Below, in pieces: positions 7,688 through 15,506 of a stretch of 64,000 nt of DNA. The stretch is from Limnohabitans_A sp048020265 (GTDB taxonomy: Bacteria > Pseudomonadota > Gammaproteobacteria > Burkholderiales > Burkholderiaceae_C), in NCBI RefSeq assembly GCF_048020265.1, contig NZ_CP171843.1, positions 1,922,001 through 1,986,000 on the forward strand, written 5' to 3'. The translations under genes and the position numbers were made by a program. Under the pieces are notes generated by a model. It was given only the letters and a program-made list of their open reading frames with translations, was not told the origin of the DNA and searched no databases. Every line of letters starts with the position of its first letter. The stretch's first letter is position 1.

Positions 7688-8661
7688 GGCTTGGCTCCTG
7701 TGCTCAGCGCGGGGTCCACCACCGCTGGAAAGATTTCGGGGTACGGTGGCGCCACGCCATGCTTGATGGCCCAGAGGTACCAGTTGTCCACCACGGTGCC
7801 AGTCAGCAAGATGCCGATGCCGCCGGTGATGGGGCACAGCACAGCGAACCACCAGGCCCAGCGGTGAATCGATTCCATGGTCGCGTTGAAGCCCATGGTC
7901 CAGCGCCAGAACAAGGCCGCACGTTCCGAGGCCGTGCCCCGGTCGGTGATCTGCTCGATCTCGCGTTCACCACCAAAGCGGGTGACGGCCAGAATGGTCG
8001 CGCCGTGCATGGCAAACAGCAGGGCCGAGCCGTACAAGAACACGATCGACAGCGCGTGGAAGGGGTTGTAGAACAGGTTGCCGTAGCGCAGCGAGAAAGC
8101 CGCCGTCCAGTCCAGGTGGGAGAAGATGCCGTAAGGCACCGCCTCGCCCCAGGAACCCATCAGGATGGGACGGAACAAGCCCAGCACCAAAAACAACCAG
8201 ATGGCTGCAGCAAAAGCCCAGGCGATGTGCGTACCCATGCCCAGCTCGACCGCGCGGCGGTAGGTGCGGGCCCACCAGAACATGACCGACGCGGTGAGGA
8301 ACAAACCCACGATGAGGAACCAGCCGCCCTGGTTGAGCGGTGGCATGCTCAGGCCGTAGCTCGGTGGTGGCGGCTCCAGCGACAGCCAGAACAGCTGGCG
8401 CACGAACTGGATCGGGTCGTAGTTGACCGAGGCCAGCATGTTCATGCCGATCAGGGTGAAGGCGATCAAGCCAAACACGAGCGAAGCCAAACCCAGACCA
8501 CCGAGGTAAATCGGGCCAAGCTGGGCATTGCCCAACTTGCCGATCCAGTAGTTGATCAGGGGCTGCCCAGTGCGCGGGCTGTTGCCGTGTCCGAGTTCCA
8601 CCCCGTGGTGGACTGGACCCACGGCTTGCACCGTGGTGAACAGGTTTTGATAGTCGGCCAT
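7684..8661 (-). CDS. pufM: Photosynthetic reaction centre M subunit
   Basis: A 325-residue, five-helix type II reaction-centre subunit. It begins MADYQNLFTTVQAVGP and includes the NYWIGKLGNAQLGPIYLGGL block, PILMGSWGEAVPYGIFSHLD and YNPFHALSIVFLYGSALLFA, the last carrying the His ligand of the special-pair bacteriochlorophyll; the ERAALFWRWTMGFNAT block with a non-haem iron ligand and the ESIHRWAWWFA block follow. It overlaps pufC by 4 nt and follows pufL by 47 nt. Nothing is missing. Confidence 0.96.
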   Translation of the reverse strand: MADYQNLFTTVQAVGPVHHGVELGHGNSPRTGQPLINYWIGKLGNAQLGPIYLGGLGLASLVFGLIAFTLIGMNMLASVNYDPIQFVRQLFWLSLEPPPPSYGLSMPPLNQGGWFLIVGLFLTASVMFWWARTYRRAVELGMGTHIAWAFAAAIWLFLVLGLFRPILMGSWGEAVPYGIFSHLDWTAAFSLRYGNLFYNPFHALSIVFLYGSALLFAMHGATILAVTRFGGEREIEQITDRGTASERAALFWRWTMGFNATMESIHRWAWWFAVLCPITGGIGILLTGTVVDNWYLWAIKHGVAPPYPEIFPAVVDPALSTGAKP

Positions 8662-8708
8662 TTGCGGTACTCCTCAATTCTTGGGGTTCGGGCTGCGTGC
8701 AGTCCGAA

Positions 8709-9545
8709 TCAGAGTGGCCACTGGGACCAGATCGGCATGTTCAGCCACCAGCTCCACCACTCGGGCCAGCCACGGCTCCAGAAGGGGCCGCTGAGCACGA
8801 TGCACAGGGCGCTGAACAACACGGCCGCCAGCGCCAGGAACAGGCCCAGGCGGTGGATGCCCAAGGTGCCGATCGAGTAGCCGATGATGTCGCGGAAGAA
8901 CGTGTCCTCGTGCTCGGGTGTCTTGACCACGGTGCCCGGTGCGGGATTGGTGGATGACAGGATCAAACCGCCGTGCAGCGACAGGGCAAACACGCTGGCG
9001 AAGAAGAAACTCACGGCGATCATGTGCGCCGGGTTGTAGTGAAAGTGCAGGTACTGGTAGCCCACGTTGGACACCCAGTCGAGGTGGCTGTAGATGCCGT
9101 ACGGAAAGCCGTGGCCCCAGGCGCCCATGAGCACCGGCCGCACGACCACCAAAGTGACATAAGCCGAGATGGCCACACCGAAGGCCACGGGCACATGAAA
9201 GCCCATGCCCAGCTTGCGGCAGATCTCGACCTCGCGCATCATCCAAGAGCCAAATGCGCCAATGGCACACACCGTGATGAGCTGCCACAGGCCGCCTTCC
9301 ATCAGGGGCGCAAAGCGCAGGCCATACGACAGATCAGGCGGTGCGATGCTGATCTGCCAGAGGTTCCAGGTGGGCCCTTGTGAGGCGCCCCACAAAATGA
9401 GGGCCGTGCCCAGGAACGAAAAGAACAAGGTTGTGACGCCGAAGAAACCGACGTAAAACGGTCCGACCCAGAAGTCGAACAAATCACCACCCAGCAGGGT
9501 ACCACCGCGAACACGGTACTTTTTCTCAAAATTCAGCATGGCCAT
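8709..9545 (-). CDS. pufL: Photosynthetic reaction centre L subunit
   Basis: A 278-residue partner of PufM. It starts MAMLNFEKKYRVRGGTLLGG followed by DLFDFWVGPFYVGFFG, near-universal for PufL; the ATG at 9545 is preferred over one 18 nt upstream because it matches that family start and has a GGAGGA ribosome binding site. Further blocks are FRD-type helix D ligands (VGYQYLHFHYNPAHMIAVSF) and HEDTFFRDIIGYSIGTLGIH with a non-haem iron ligand. The gene sits between pufA and pufM in canonical order. Confidence 0.96.
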   Translation of the reverse strand: MAMLNFEKKYRVRGGTLLGGDLFDFWVGPFYVGFFGVTTLFFSFLGTALILWGASQGPTWNLWQISIAPPDLSYGLRFAPLMEGGLWQLITVCAIGAFGSWMMREVEICRKLGMGFHVPVAFGVAISAYVTLVVVRPVLMGAWGHGFPYGIYSHLDWVSNVGYQYLHFHYNPAHMIAVSFFFASVFALSLHGGLILSSTNPAPGTVVKTPEHEDTFFRDIIGYSIGTLGIHRLGLFLALAAVLFSALCIVLSGPFWSRGWPEWWSWWLNMPIWSQWPL

Positions 9546-9628
9546 GGTTGGGTCCTCCTGCATCAGTGGATCAACAGATGCCGCATTGACACGAGGTCAA
9601 TGACGGCTTCTGAACGGCAAGTCCTGGA

Positions 9629-9838
9629 TCAGGACTTGGGCGCGGCGAGTGAAGCCACCGAAGTCGGCAGCGGCGAGTTTTGCGCCGATGCTGCGACCGG
9701 TTTTTTCGCACCGTCGAGCCAGTTGAATTTGTTGGTGCTGAGCAAGATGAGGTGAATCATCGCGGCCAGGCCAAACAAGAAAATGCCCTGCAGTACCATG
9801 GCACGCAAAGGGTCGTAAAGTCGCCAAATTCTCCACAT
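9629..9838 (-). CDS. pufA: LH1 antenna alpha subunit
   Basis: A 69-residue LH1 alpha polypeptide starting MWRIWRLYDPLRAMVLQGIF, with the bacteriochlorophyll ligand His29 (AMIHLILL) and Trp40 eleven residues later (NKFNWLDG), the usual LH1 hydrogen-bonding position. The C-terminus is Ala/Ser/Pro-rich. The start at 9838 is set by GGAG eight bases upstream and by the conserved N-terminus. Unusually, it is separated from pufB by another open frame (9849–10073) instead of following it directly. Confidence 0.94.
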   Translation of the reverse strand: MWRIWRLYDPLRAMVLQGIFLFGLAAMIHLILLSTNKFNWLDGAKKPVAASAQNSPLPTSVASLAAPKS

Positions 9839-9848
9839 GGTGAATCTC

Positions 9849-10073
9849 CTAAATGATGTGGGACATGAAGGTGTACACCGCCGCATTCACACCCTGACTC
9901 ATGCTCTTGGCATCTTCTGCACCGGGCAGCAGATCCCGCCAGTGAACGCCGACCAGTTTGGCCAGTACGACGACCACGAACAGACATCCGAATCCGATGA
10001 GGAAAATGGACCAGAACGCAGGGGACTCATCCGCACGCGAATGGTCCTCGTTGAGGTGGGTTGTGTTTTGCAT
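9849..10073 (-). CDS. Unrecognised 74-residue membrane protein between pufB and pufA
   Basis: ATG at 10073 with GGAG nearby; 74 residues with a polar, acidic N-terminus (NEDHSRADES), one transmembrane helix (about residues 19–41, FWSIFLIGFGCLFVVVVLAK), then GVHWRDLLPGAED and a C-terminal amphipathic stretch (GVNAAVYTFMSHII). It ends 10 nt before pufA and begins 44 nt after pufB, so it is translated from the puf mRNA. It is not PufA, PufB, PufQ or PufX by sequence. A single helix followed by a membrane-interface His resembles antenna-like or RC-LH1 accessory subunits, but function is unknown. Confidence 0.8.
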   Translation of the reverse strand: MQNTTHLNEDHSRADESPAFWSIFLIGFGCLFVVVVLAKLVGVHWRDLLPGAEDAKSMSQGVNAAVYTFMSHII

Positions 10074-10117
10074 GACAGTGACTCCGTCAATCTATGGATG
10101 AAAAAACAGGCTCTGAA

Positions 10118-10261
10118 TCAGAACCAGGGACGCCACGCCCAGACCAGGATGTGGGCCAGCACAGCAACTGCTGTAAAGCCCACGGTGCCCTGCATCCAGT
10201 AATGGTGGAACTCCTGGGCTTCCTCATCGGTGAGTCCGGAAATTGATGTCTTGGTGGACAT
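10118..10261 (-). CDS. pufB: LH1 antenna beta subunit
   Basis: A 47-residue LH1 beta polypeptide, read directly from the sequence: acidic N-terminus SGLTDEEAQEFHHYWMQG, transmembrane helix with ligand His37 (AVLAHILVWAW) and the terminal RPWF typical of LH1 beta. The ATG at 10261 has GGAG six bases upstream. It pairs with PufA to form the core antenna ring. It lies about 140 nt downstream of bchZ; no pufQ is found in that gap. Confidence 0.93.
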   Translation of the reverse strand: MSTKTSISGLTDEEAQEFHHYWMQGTVGFTAVAVLAHILVWAWRPWF

Positions 10262-10273
10262 GTTTTGCTCCTT

Positions 10274-10405
10274 TTAAAGAGGCCTTGCGACCCGGGTTGC
10301 GCACAGCCCGCGCAGATGGGCATCCGCAGCCAAAGGCCACGACATGGGGTGAAAGGCACTGCTTGGGGCAGCACCCGTGTTTGTTTGAAAGGCTGGTGCG
10401 CTCAT
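10274..10405 (-). CDS. Possible 43-residue ORF coupled to bchZ
   Basis: An ATG overlapping the bchZ stop (ATGA) opens a 43-residue frame ending at 10274, occupying the position where alphaproteobacteria carry pufQ. The product begins MSAPAFQTNTGAAPSSAF and has no transmembrane segment or recognisable motif, unlike PufQ. The ATGA overlap alone is weak evidence, since it recurs throughout this operon; it may be a coupling peptide or chance. Confidence 0.2.
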   Translation of the reverse strand: MSAPAFQTNTGAAPSSAFHPMSWPLAADAHLRGLCATRVARPL

Positions 10406-11928
10406 GCCGTCACCCCCAGACCCAGTTCGCGGCTGGCCGCGTTCACATGGGCTTCGGTCACCTCGCTGTGGCCTTGGGACTGCGAGAGTTGTTCGGCCTG
10501 GTCGCGCAAGCGCTTGGCCGCTGAAATCTGCACCAGCACCGGCTGGCTTTGCACCACATCGCGCAAGCGCTGCTGGGCCTGGTCTTGCCAGCTGGCGTTG
10601 GGAGCGACCACACCACGCGCCTGGGTGGCTTCGACTTTGTCCATCTCGGTGCCGAGCGGCAAGATGTGGAACAGCGCATCGAACAGCGCGTTGCACACCT
10701 CCTGGATCACATAGCTCGCACCGCTGTAGCCCATGAAGGGCGTGCCGGTGTGGCGGCGGATGATGGCGCCGGGAAAGGACGCAGGAATGAAAGCGGCGCG
10801 CATGGGGCTGCCGCCCGAGATTTCGCTCAGGTACATGCGCTCGTTGTAGCTGCCGAACATGATCAGCGGCGTTTGCGTTTTGACCAGCTCGCGCACAGCG
10901 GCGTTGTCGGTCTTGTTGCCGGCGGTACGTGACACGCTGAAGCGGCAGGGCAAACCCATTTCGTTTTCAAGGAAGTTTTTCAGACCCCGCGAATAGGTCT
11001 CGCCCGCCACCACGGCAAAGCTGGCGGTGGCAAAAAAGTCTTGTGTGACCGAGCGCCACAGGTCCCACATGGGCTTGAGCGTCGTGTGCTTTTCGCGCTC
11101 GATGAAAGGCTCCGGGTCCAGGTTCAGCAGCTCGCCCAATTTGCGCAAGAATTGGGTGGTGCTGTGCAGGCCAATGGGTGCTTGCAAATAAGGACGCTCC
11201 AGCGCTTCGCACAGCATGCGGCCAAACTCGCGGTACATGCAGATGTTCACGTCGGCCTCGACCAAACGCGAGACATCGGCCAGGTGGCTGCCCAAGGGGA
11301 AGACCATGTTGACCTCGGCACCGATGCCCTGCACCAAGCGGCGGATTTCGGCCAGGTCGCTCGGGCTGTTGAAGGTGCCGTAGCAAGGGCCAATGATGTT
11401 GACGCGGGGCTTTTCACCCACAGGACGGTCTTCAAAAGGCTTGCGGGCAGGCACTTTGCGCAGACCGTACTCGCTCCACAGCCAGTACATGGCGCGGTTG
11501 GCGCACTGCCACTGGTCTTCGTCGATGGTGCGTGGCAAAAAGCGTGCGATGTTGGTGCCTTCGGGCGTGACGCCGCCGCCGATCATCTCGGCAATGGAGC
11601 CTGTCACCACCACGGCGGGCAATTCGGGGTCGAGTGTGGCGTGGGCGCGTTTCATCGCGCCTTCGGTGCCTTCACGGCCGAGCTGCTCTTCGGCCAAGCC
11701 TGTCACCACAATCGGCAGCTCGTGCGGCGGCAAGGCATCGGTGTAATGCAGCACCGAGGTCACGGGCAGGTTTTCGCAGCCCACAGGGCCGTCGATCACC
11801 ACCTGCAAACCCTTGATGGCGGTGAACACATACACCGCACCCCAGTAACCGCCCGCGCGGTCGTGGTCGAGGATGAGTGGCGACTTGGGTTTAGCCACAG
11901 TGCTGGGCGGAGGTGTGACCTGGTTCAT
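10402..11928 (-). CDS. bchZ: Chlorophyllide a reductase subunit Z
   Basis: BchZ and BchY form the catalytic nitrogenase-like component that reduces ring B of chlorophyllide a to 3-vinyl bacteriochlorophyllide a. This 508-residue protein has the N-terminal HDRAGGYWGAVYVFTAIKGL and DGPVGCENLPVTSVLH blocks (the latter holding an iron-sulfur ligand Cys), VVVTGSIAEMIGGGV, and the GETYSRGLKNFLENEMG block. The start overlaps the bchY stop by 4 nt (ATGA). The C-terminal ~80 residues resemble the protochlorophyllide-reductase-like tail of BchZ/BchB. Nothing abnormal is seen. Confidence 0.94.
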   Translation of the reverse strand: MNQVTPPPSTVAKPKSPLILDHDRAGGYWGAVYVFTAIKGLQVVIDGPVGCENLPVTSVLHYTDALPPHELPIVVTGLAEEQLGREGTEGAMKRAHATLDPELPAVVVTGSIAEMIGGGVTPEGTNIARFLPRTIDEDQWQCANRAMYWLWSEYGLRKVPARKPFEDRPVGEKPRVNIIGPCYGTFNSPSDLAEIRRLVQGIGAEVNMVFPLGSHLADVSRLVEADVNICMYREFGRMLCEALERPYLQAPIGLHSTTQFLRKLGELLNLDPEPFIEREKHTTLKPMWDLWRSVTQDFFATASFAVVAGETYSRGLKNFLENEMGLPCRFSVSRTAGNKTDNAAVRELVKTQTPLIMFGSYNERMYLSEISGGSPMRAAFIPASFPGAIIRRHTGTPFMGYSGASYVIQEVCNALFDALFHILPLGTEMDKVEATQARGVVAPNASWQDQAQQRLRDVVQSQPVLVQISAAKRLRDQAEQLSQSQGHSEVTEAHVNAASRELGLGVTA

Positions 11929-13478
11929 GAACCCATCTCCTCGGCTTTGCGCTTCTTCAAAAGCTTTTCAATCTGGCGGCGGGTTTCGGCCTTGAACTCG
12001 GGTCGGTCTTTGGGCACCGACTCCCAGACACCTGCGGCGTGGCCTGCACCCACATCGCCAAAGAAATCCTTCATGGCGTCAAAGCGGGCCTGGTTGCCCA
12101 TGGCCGCTTGCACCACCTGCACCAGGGACCCAGCGCCAGCCACACCCATCAAAGGCCGGGCCGAAATCAGGTTGGTGAAGTACAGCGCTGGCACGCTGTT
12201 TTGCTTGGCGATCTGCACCACCGGCGTGGTGCCGATGGCCAGCTGCGGCCGGTATTCGTACATGGCATTCAGGTCTTGCTCCAGCGAGGCACGCATTTGC
12301 ACCTGCACGCCCTTGGCCTGCAGCCAGGCAATGTCTTGGGCGTTCCATTCGGTGGCAGGACATGCCGAGCCCACGTAGCGCAGATCGGCCCCGCATTCGA
12401 TGAGCAAGCGGCCCACCAACAACTCGGAGCCCTCGTAACCACTCAGGGTGATGCGGCCCGAGATCGGCTTTTGCATCAAGAGGCCGCGCATTTGGGCCAA
12501 GGACTGGTTGCGCGCCACGTCGATCTGTGCCTGCGCAATGCCGGCCGCTTGGCCGATGTTTTGCAACCAGTCTTGTGTGCCTTCCAGGCCCACCGGGGCC
12601 GAGCCCACGACGGGGCGACCTGCGGCTTTGAATTCGCGCACGCTGGCGGTGTAAAACGGGTGGATGGCGGCGGCCACCGAGCAGTCGAGTGCGGCGTACA
12701 ACTCTCGCCACTCGCGGGTGGGCACCACCGGGCCTGCGGCCAGGCCCATGGGCGCGAGCATCTGGCCAATGATGACCGGGTCGGCCGGGAACATCTCGCC
12801 GAGCAAGGCCACCGTGGGCTTGTCACCGCGACCGGCGCGGGGGGCGGCCACCGGGCCGCTCATGATTTCTTCGCGGGCGTATTTCAGCATCGCCCCGGCC
12901 AACACGTCTTTGGCCTCGGCATGGGTGGGCACGCCAAAACCGGGCACGTCGATACCGATGATGCGCACGCCGTTGATCTCTTTGGGCAACAACTGCAGCG
13001 GCACACCGCTGGCGGTGGGCACGCACAGGTTGATGATGATGACGGTGTCGACCTGCTTCGGATCGGCCTCGGCGTGCACCGCTTCGCGGATGTCTTCAAA
13101 CAGCTTGCCCGTGACCAGCGACTCGGAGTTGAAGGGCACATAACCCACGCTGCGGCGGGCACCGTAAAAATGCGAGGTGAAGGTCAGGCCATACACACAG
13201 CAAGCCGAGCCCGACAGGATGGTCGCGGTGCGCTTCATGCGCAAACCCACGCGCAGCGAGCCAAAGGCCGGGCACATGCTTTGCGGCTGGTCGTGCGGGC
13301 CGGCATCGGGCTGGCGCGGGTAATCGCGGGCGTATTGGTCGAGCACCTCGGACTTGCCCGCCTCTTTGGCGGCGGCCACCATGGCCTCGGTGCCGGCGTG
13401 GCAACCCATGCCGTCGCCTTGCAACCCTGCGGGGTTGGGGGCGTCGGTGCTGGGGTGAATCGGGATGGTGCGCGACAT
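11925..13478 (-). CDS. bchY: Chlorophyllide a reductase subunit Y
   Basis: A 517-residue BchY, partner of BchZ. Cysteine-containing blocks expected for the [4Fe-4S] site are present: QSMCPAFGSLRVGLR, LSGSACCVYGLTF and IIINLCVPTASGV. The ATG at 13478 begins MSRTIPIHPSTDAPNP, matches the family start region (GLQGDGMGCHAGTEAMVAAA) and lies 14 nt after the bchX stop. It overlaps bchZ by 4 nt. The next step, oxidation of the 3-hydroxyethyl group, is done by BchC encoded upstream in the same unit. Confidence 0.94.
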   Translation of the reverse strand: MSRTIPIHPSTDAPNPAGLQGDGMGCHAGTEAMVAAAKEAGKSEVLDQYARDYPRQPDAGPHDQPQSMCPAFGSLRVGLRMKRTATILSGSACCVYGLTFTSHFYGARRSVGYVPFNSESLVTGKLFEDIREAVHAEADPKQVDTVIIINLCVPTASGVPLQLLPKEINGVRIIGIDVPGFGVPTHAEAKDVLAGAMLKYAREEIMSGPVAAPRAGRGDKPTVALLGEMFPADPVIIGQMLAPMGLAAGPVVPTREWRELYAALDCSVAAAIHPFYTASVREFKAAGRPVVGSAPVGLEGTQDWLQNIGQAAGIAQAQIDVARNQSLAQMRGLLMQKPISGRITLSGYEGSELLVGRLLIECGADLRYVGSACPATEWNAQDIAWLQAKGVQVQMRASLEQDLNAMYEYRPQLAIGTTPVVQIAKQNSVPALYFTNLISARPLMGVAGAGSLVQVVQAAMGNQARFDAMKDFFGDVGAGHAAGVWESVPKDRPEFKAETRRQIEKLLKKRKAEEMGS

Positions 13479-13492
13479 GGTGGGTGTCCTGC

Positions 13493-14509
13493 TCAGGCGG
13501 CGTCGTACACGACTTCGAGCGAAGGCTTGATGTCTTCGTGCTTGCCCACCATGTCGAACACGGTGGCGGGCTCCAGCACCACGTTGCGACCCACCACATC
13601 GGCGCTGAACAAGCCCAGCAACTGGTCCTGGGTCTGTGGTTTCGGGCGCATCGGAGGGGCTTCGGCCACGTTCTTGGCCAGTTCGGCAAACAGCGGGCCC
13701 CACTCGCCGTCAGGCCGGCCGATGATTTCGTAGCTGGCACTCTTGCGGCGGATGTCTTCGTTGGCCGGGATGGCGGCCAGCACCGGGATGCCTGCGTTGG
13801 CTGCAAAGCTCTGGGCTTCGCCCGTGCCATCGTCTTTGTTGATGACCATGCCGGCCACGCCCACGTTGCCGCCGAGCTTGCGGAAATACTCCACCGCCGA
13901 GCACACGTTGTTGGCCACATACAGCGACTGCAAGTCGTTGCTGGCGACCACGATCACCTTTTGGCACATGTCGCGGGCGATCGGCAGGCCAAAGCCGCCG
14001 CAGACCACGTCGCCCAGAAAGTCGAGCAGCACGTAGTCAAATCCCCAATCGTGGAAACCGAGTTTTTCAAGCGTTTCAAAACCGTGGATGATGCCGCGCC
14101 CGCCGCAGCCGCGACCGACTTCGGGGCCACCCAATTCCATGGCGAACACGCCATCGCGCTTGAAGCACACGTCACCAATGCTCACGGCCTGGCCGGAGAG
14201 CTTGAGGCGCGAAGAGGTCTCGATGATGGTGGGGCAAGCCTTGCCACCGAACAGCAAACTGGTGGTATCGCTCTTGGGGTCGCAACCGATCAGCAGCACT
14301 TTTTTGCCCTGCTGCGCCATCATGTAAGACAGGTTGGCGAGCGTGAAGCTTTTGCCAATGCCGCCTTTGCCGTAGATGGCAATGATTTGTGTCTCTTTGG
14401 TCACCTCGGTGGTGCTCACGGCGTCGGGCTCGACGTCGGCCTCACGGCGCAGCAATTCCACGAATTTGATGGGCTGTGAGGGGGTGGCGGTGTCAGTTGA
14501 GGTATTCAT
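13493..14509 (-). CDS. bchX: Chlorophyllide a reductase iron protein subunit X
   Basis: BchX is the NifH-like ATPase that passes electrons to BchYZ. The 338-residue protein has the P-loop IAIYGKGGIGKSFTLAN, the switch region LLIGCDPKSDTTSLLFGGK, and two conserved cysteines bridging the [4Fe-4S] cluster between subunits (EVGRGCGGRG and LGDVVCGGFG). The ATG at 14509 is preferred over 14524 because it overlaps the bchC stop as ATGA, the same coupling pattern as other genes in this operon. Confidence 0.94.
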   Translation of the reverse strand: MNTSTDTATPSQPIKFVELLRREADVEPDAVSTTEVTKETQIIAIYGKGGIGKSFTLANLSYMMAQQGKKVLLIGCDPKSDTTSLLFGGKACPTIIETSSRLKLSGQAVSIGDVCFKRDGVFAMELGGPEVGRGCGGRGIIHGFETLEKLGFHDWGFDYVLLDFLGDVVCGGFGLPIARDMCQKVIVVASNDLQSLYVANNVCSAVEYFRKLGGNVGVAGMVINKDDGTGEAQSFAANAGIPVLAAIPANEDIRRKSASYEIIGRPDGEWGPLFAELAKNVAEAPPMRPKPQTQDQLLGLFSADVVGRNVVLEPATVFDMVGKHEDIKPSLEVVYDAA

Positions 14510-15459
14510 GCGGAAGCACTCCAATCAAGGATCATCTTGAGACAGCTCGCATCTCCGAAGGCGGTCTCGTAGGCAGAACCAGCATGCGTCGATGGCTGGG
14601 TGTGGGTGATCAAACCGTCGAGCGACAAGCGGCCGGTGTTCACCAGCTCGTTGACGGCCAACAGATCGGGGCGCTTCCACTCGGCGGCGATGCGCATGCG
14701 CGCTTCGCGCATGAAGGCCGGGGCGTAGGCAAAAGAAAGGTCTTGTCTGTAGAAACCGGCCAGCACCAATTCGCCACCGGGGCGCAGGCGCTGGATCAGG
14801 CCATTGAGCAGGCTGCCGTCGCCGCTCACGTCATAAATGGTGCGGTAGTCGCGGCGCGGGTCGTCTTGCGGTTGCACCACGGTGTAGCCTTCGGCACCGG
14901 CAGAGCGTTCGGCCTGGGTTTCCCACACGGTGGGCGCGGGCAGGCCAGCCGCCACTGTGAGGCGCGCCAACAAGCGACCCATGACGCCGTGACCCACGAT
15001 GAGCTCAGGGGCTTCAAACGGGTCTTGCTGACCACCGCCCGAGACCGCGTGGTAGGCCGTGGCGGCCAGCGCCAGCAGCACCGATTGCGCGCCCAGGTGT
15101 TCGGCCACGGGCACGACTTTTTGCGCAGTGACCACCAGTCGCGAAGCCGCGCCACCAAACAAGCTTTTGACCCCGGTGAAGCAATTGGCACCTGGCACAA
15201 ACACACGTTGCCCGGCTTGCACGCCGGTGTCCGAGGCGGCGCGAACCACACGGCCCACCGTCTCGTAACCGGGCACCAGCGGGTAGCCCATGCCCGGGAA
15301 GGGCGGCATGCTGCCGTCCCAGAGCATGCGTTCGGTGCCGGTGCTGATGCCGCTGTATTCGACCGCCACGTCCAACTGACCAGCCTGCAATTCGGGCAAG
15401 TCCAGCGCCTGCAAGCTCAGTTGCTTGGGGCTGTTGAAGACGACGGCTTGAGATCTCAT
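14506..15459 (-). CDS. bchC: 3-hydroxyethyl bacteriochlorophyllide a dehydrogenase
   Basis: BchC oxidises the 3-(1-hydroxyethyl) group to the acetyl group found in bacteriochlorophyll a. A 317-residue member of the medium-chain alcohol dehydrogenase superfamily: SGISTGTERMLWDGSMPPFP, the GYPLVPGYETVGRVV block, and a nucleotide-binding segment (LIVGHGVMGRLLARLTVAAG). The upstream gap of 37 nt to crtF contains a PpsR/CrtJ-type box (15489–15506), so an internal repressible promoter is likely. It overlaps bchX by 4 nt. Confidence 0.93.
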   Translation of the reverse strand: MRSQAVVFNSPKQLSLQALDLPELQAGQLDVAVEYSGISTGTERMLWDGSMPPFPGMGYPLVPGYETVGRVVRAASDTGVQAGQRVFVPGANCFTGVKSLFGGAASRLVVTAQKVVPVAEHLGAQSVLLALAATAYHAVSGGGQQDPFEAPELIVGHGVMGRLLARLTVAAGLPAPTVWETQAERSAGAEGYTVVQPQDDPRRDYRTIYDVSGDGSLLNGLIQRLRPGGELVLAGFYRQDLSFAYAPAFMREARMRIAAEWKRPDLLAVNELVNTGRLSLDGLITHTQPSTHAGSAYETAFGDASCLKMILDWSASA

Positions 15460-15488
15460 GCTTGTATTCTTTGCTTTACATTGCTATA

Positions 15489-15506
15489 TGTCAAAGTTAA
15501 TTGACA
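15489..15506. promoter_or_regulatory. PpsR/CrtJ-type operator upstream of bchC
   Basis: The 18-mer TGTCAAAGTTAATTGACA fits the TGT-N12-ACA consensus of the PpsR/CrtJ repressor and is an imperfect palindrome (TGTCAA…TTGACA). It covers the crtF stop codon (15497–15499) and lies 30 nt before the bchC start, so it probably controls an internal bchC promoter. Confidence 0.72.

Noticed and set aside
10087..10374. 95-codon minus-strand frame across pufB
   Set aside because: It overlaps the real pufB in another frame and has no antenna features.
12039..13733. 564-codon plus-strand frame across bchY
   Set aside because: Antisense to bchY, composition His/Gly/Ala-rich without motifs.
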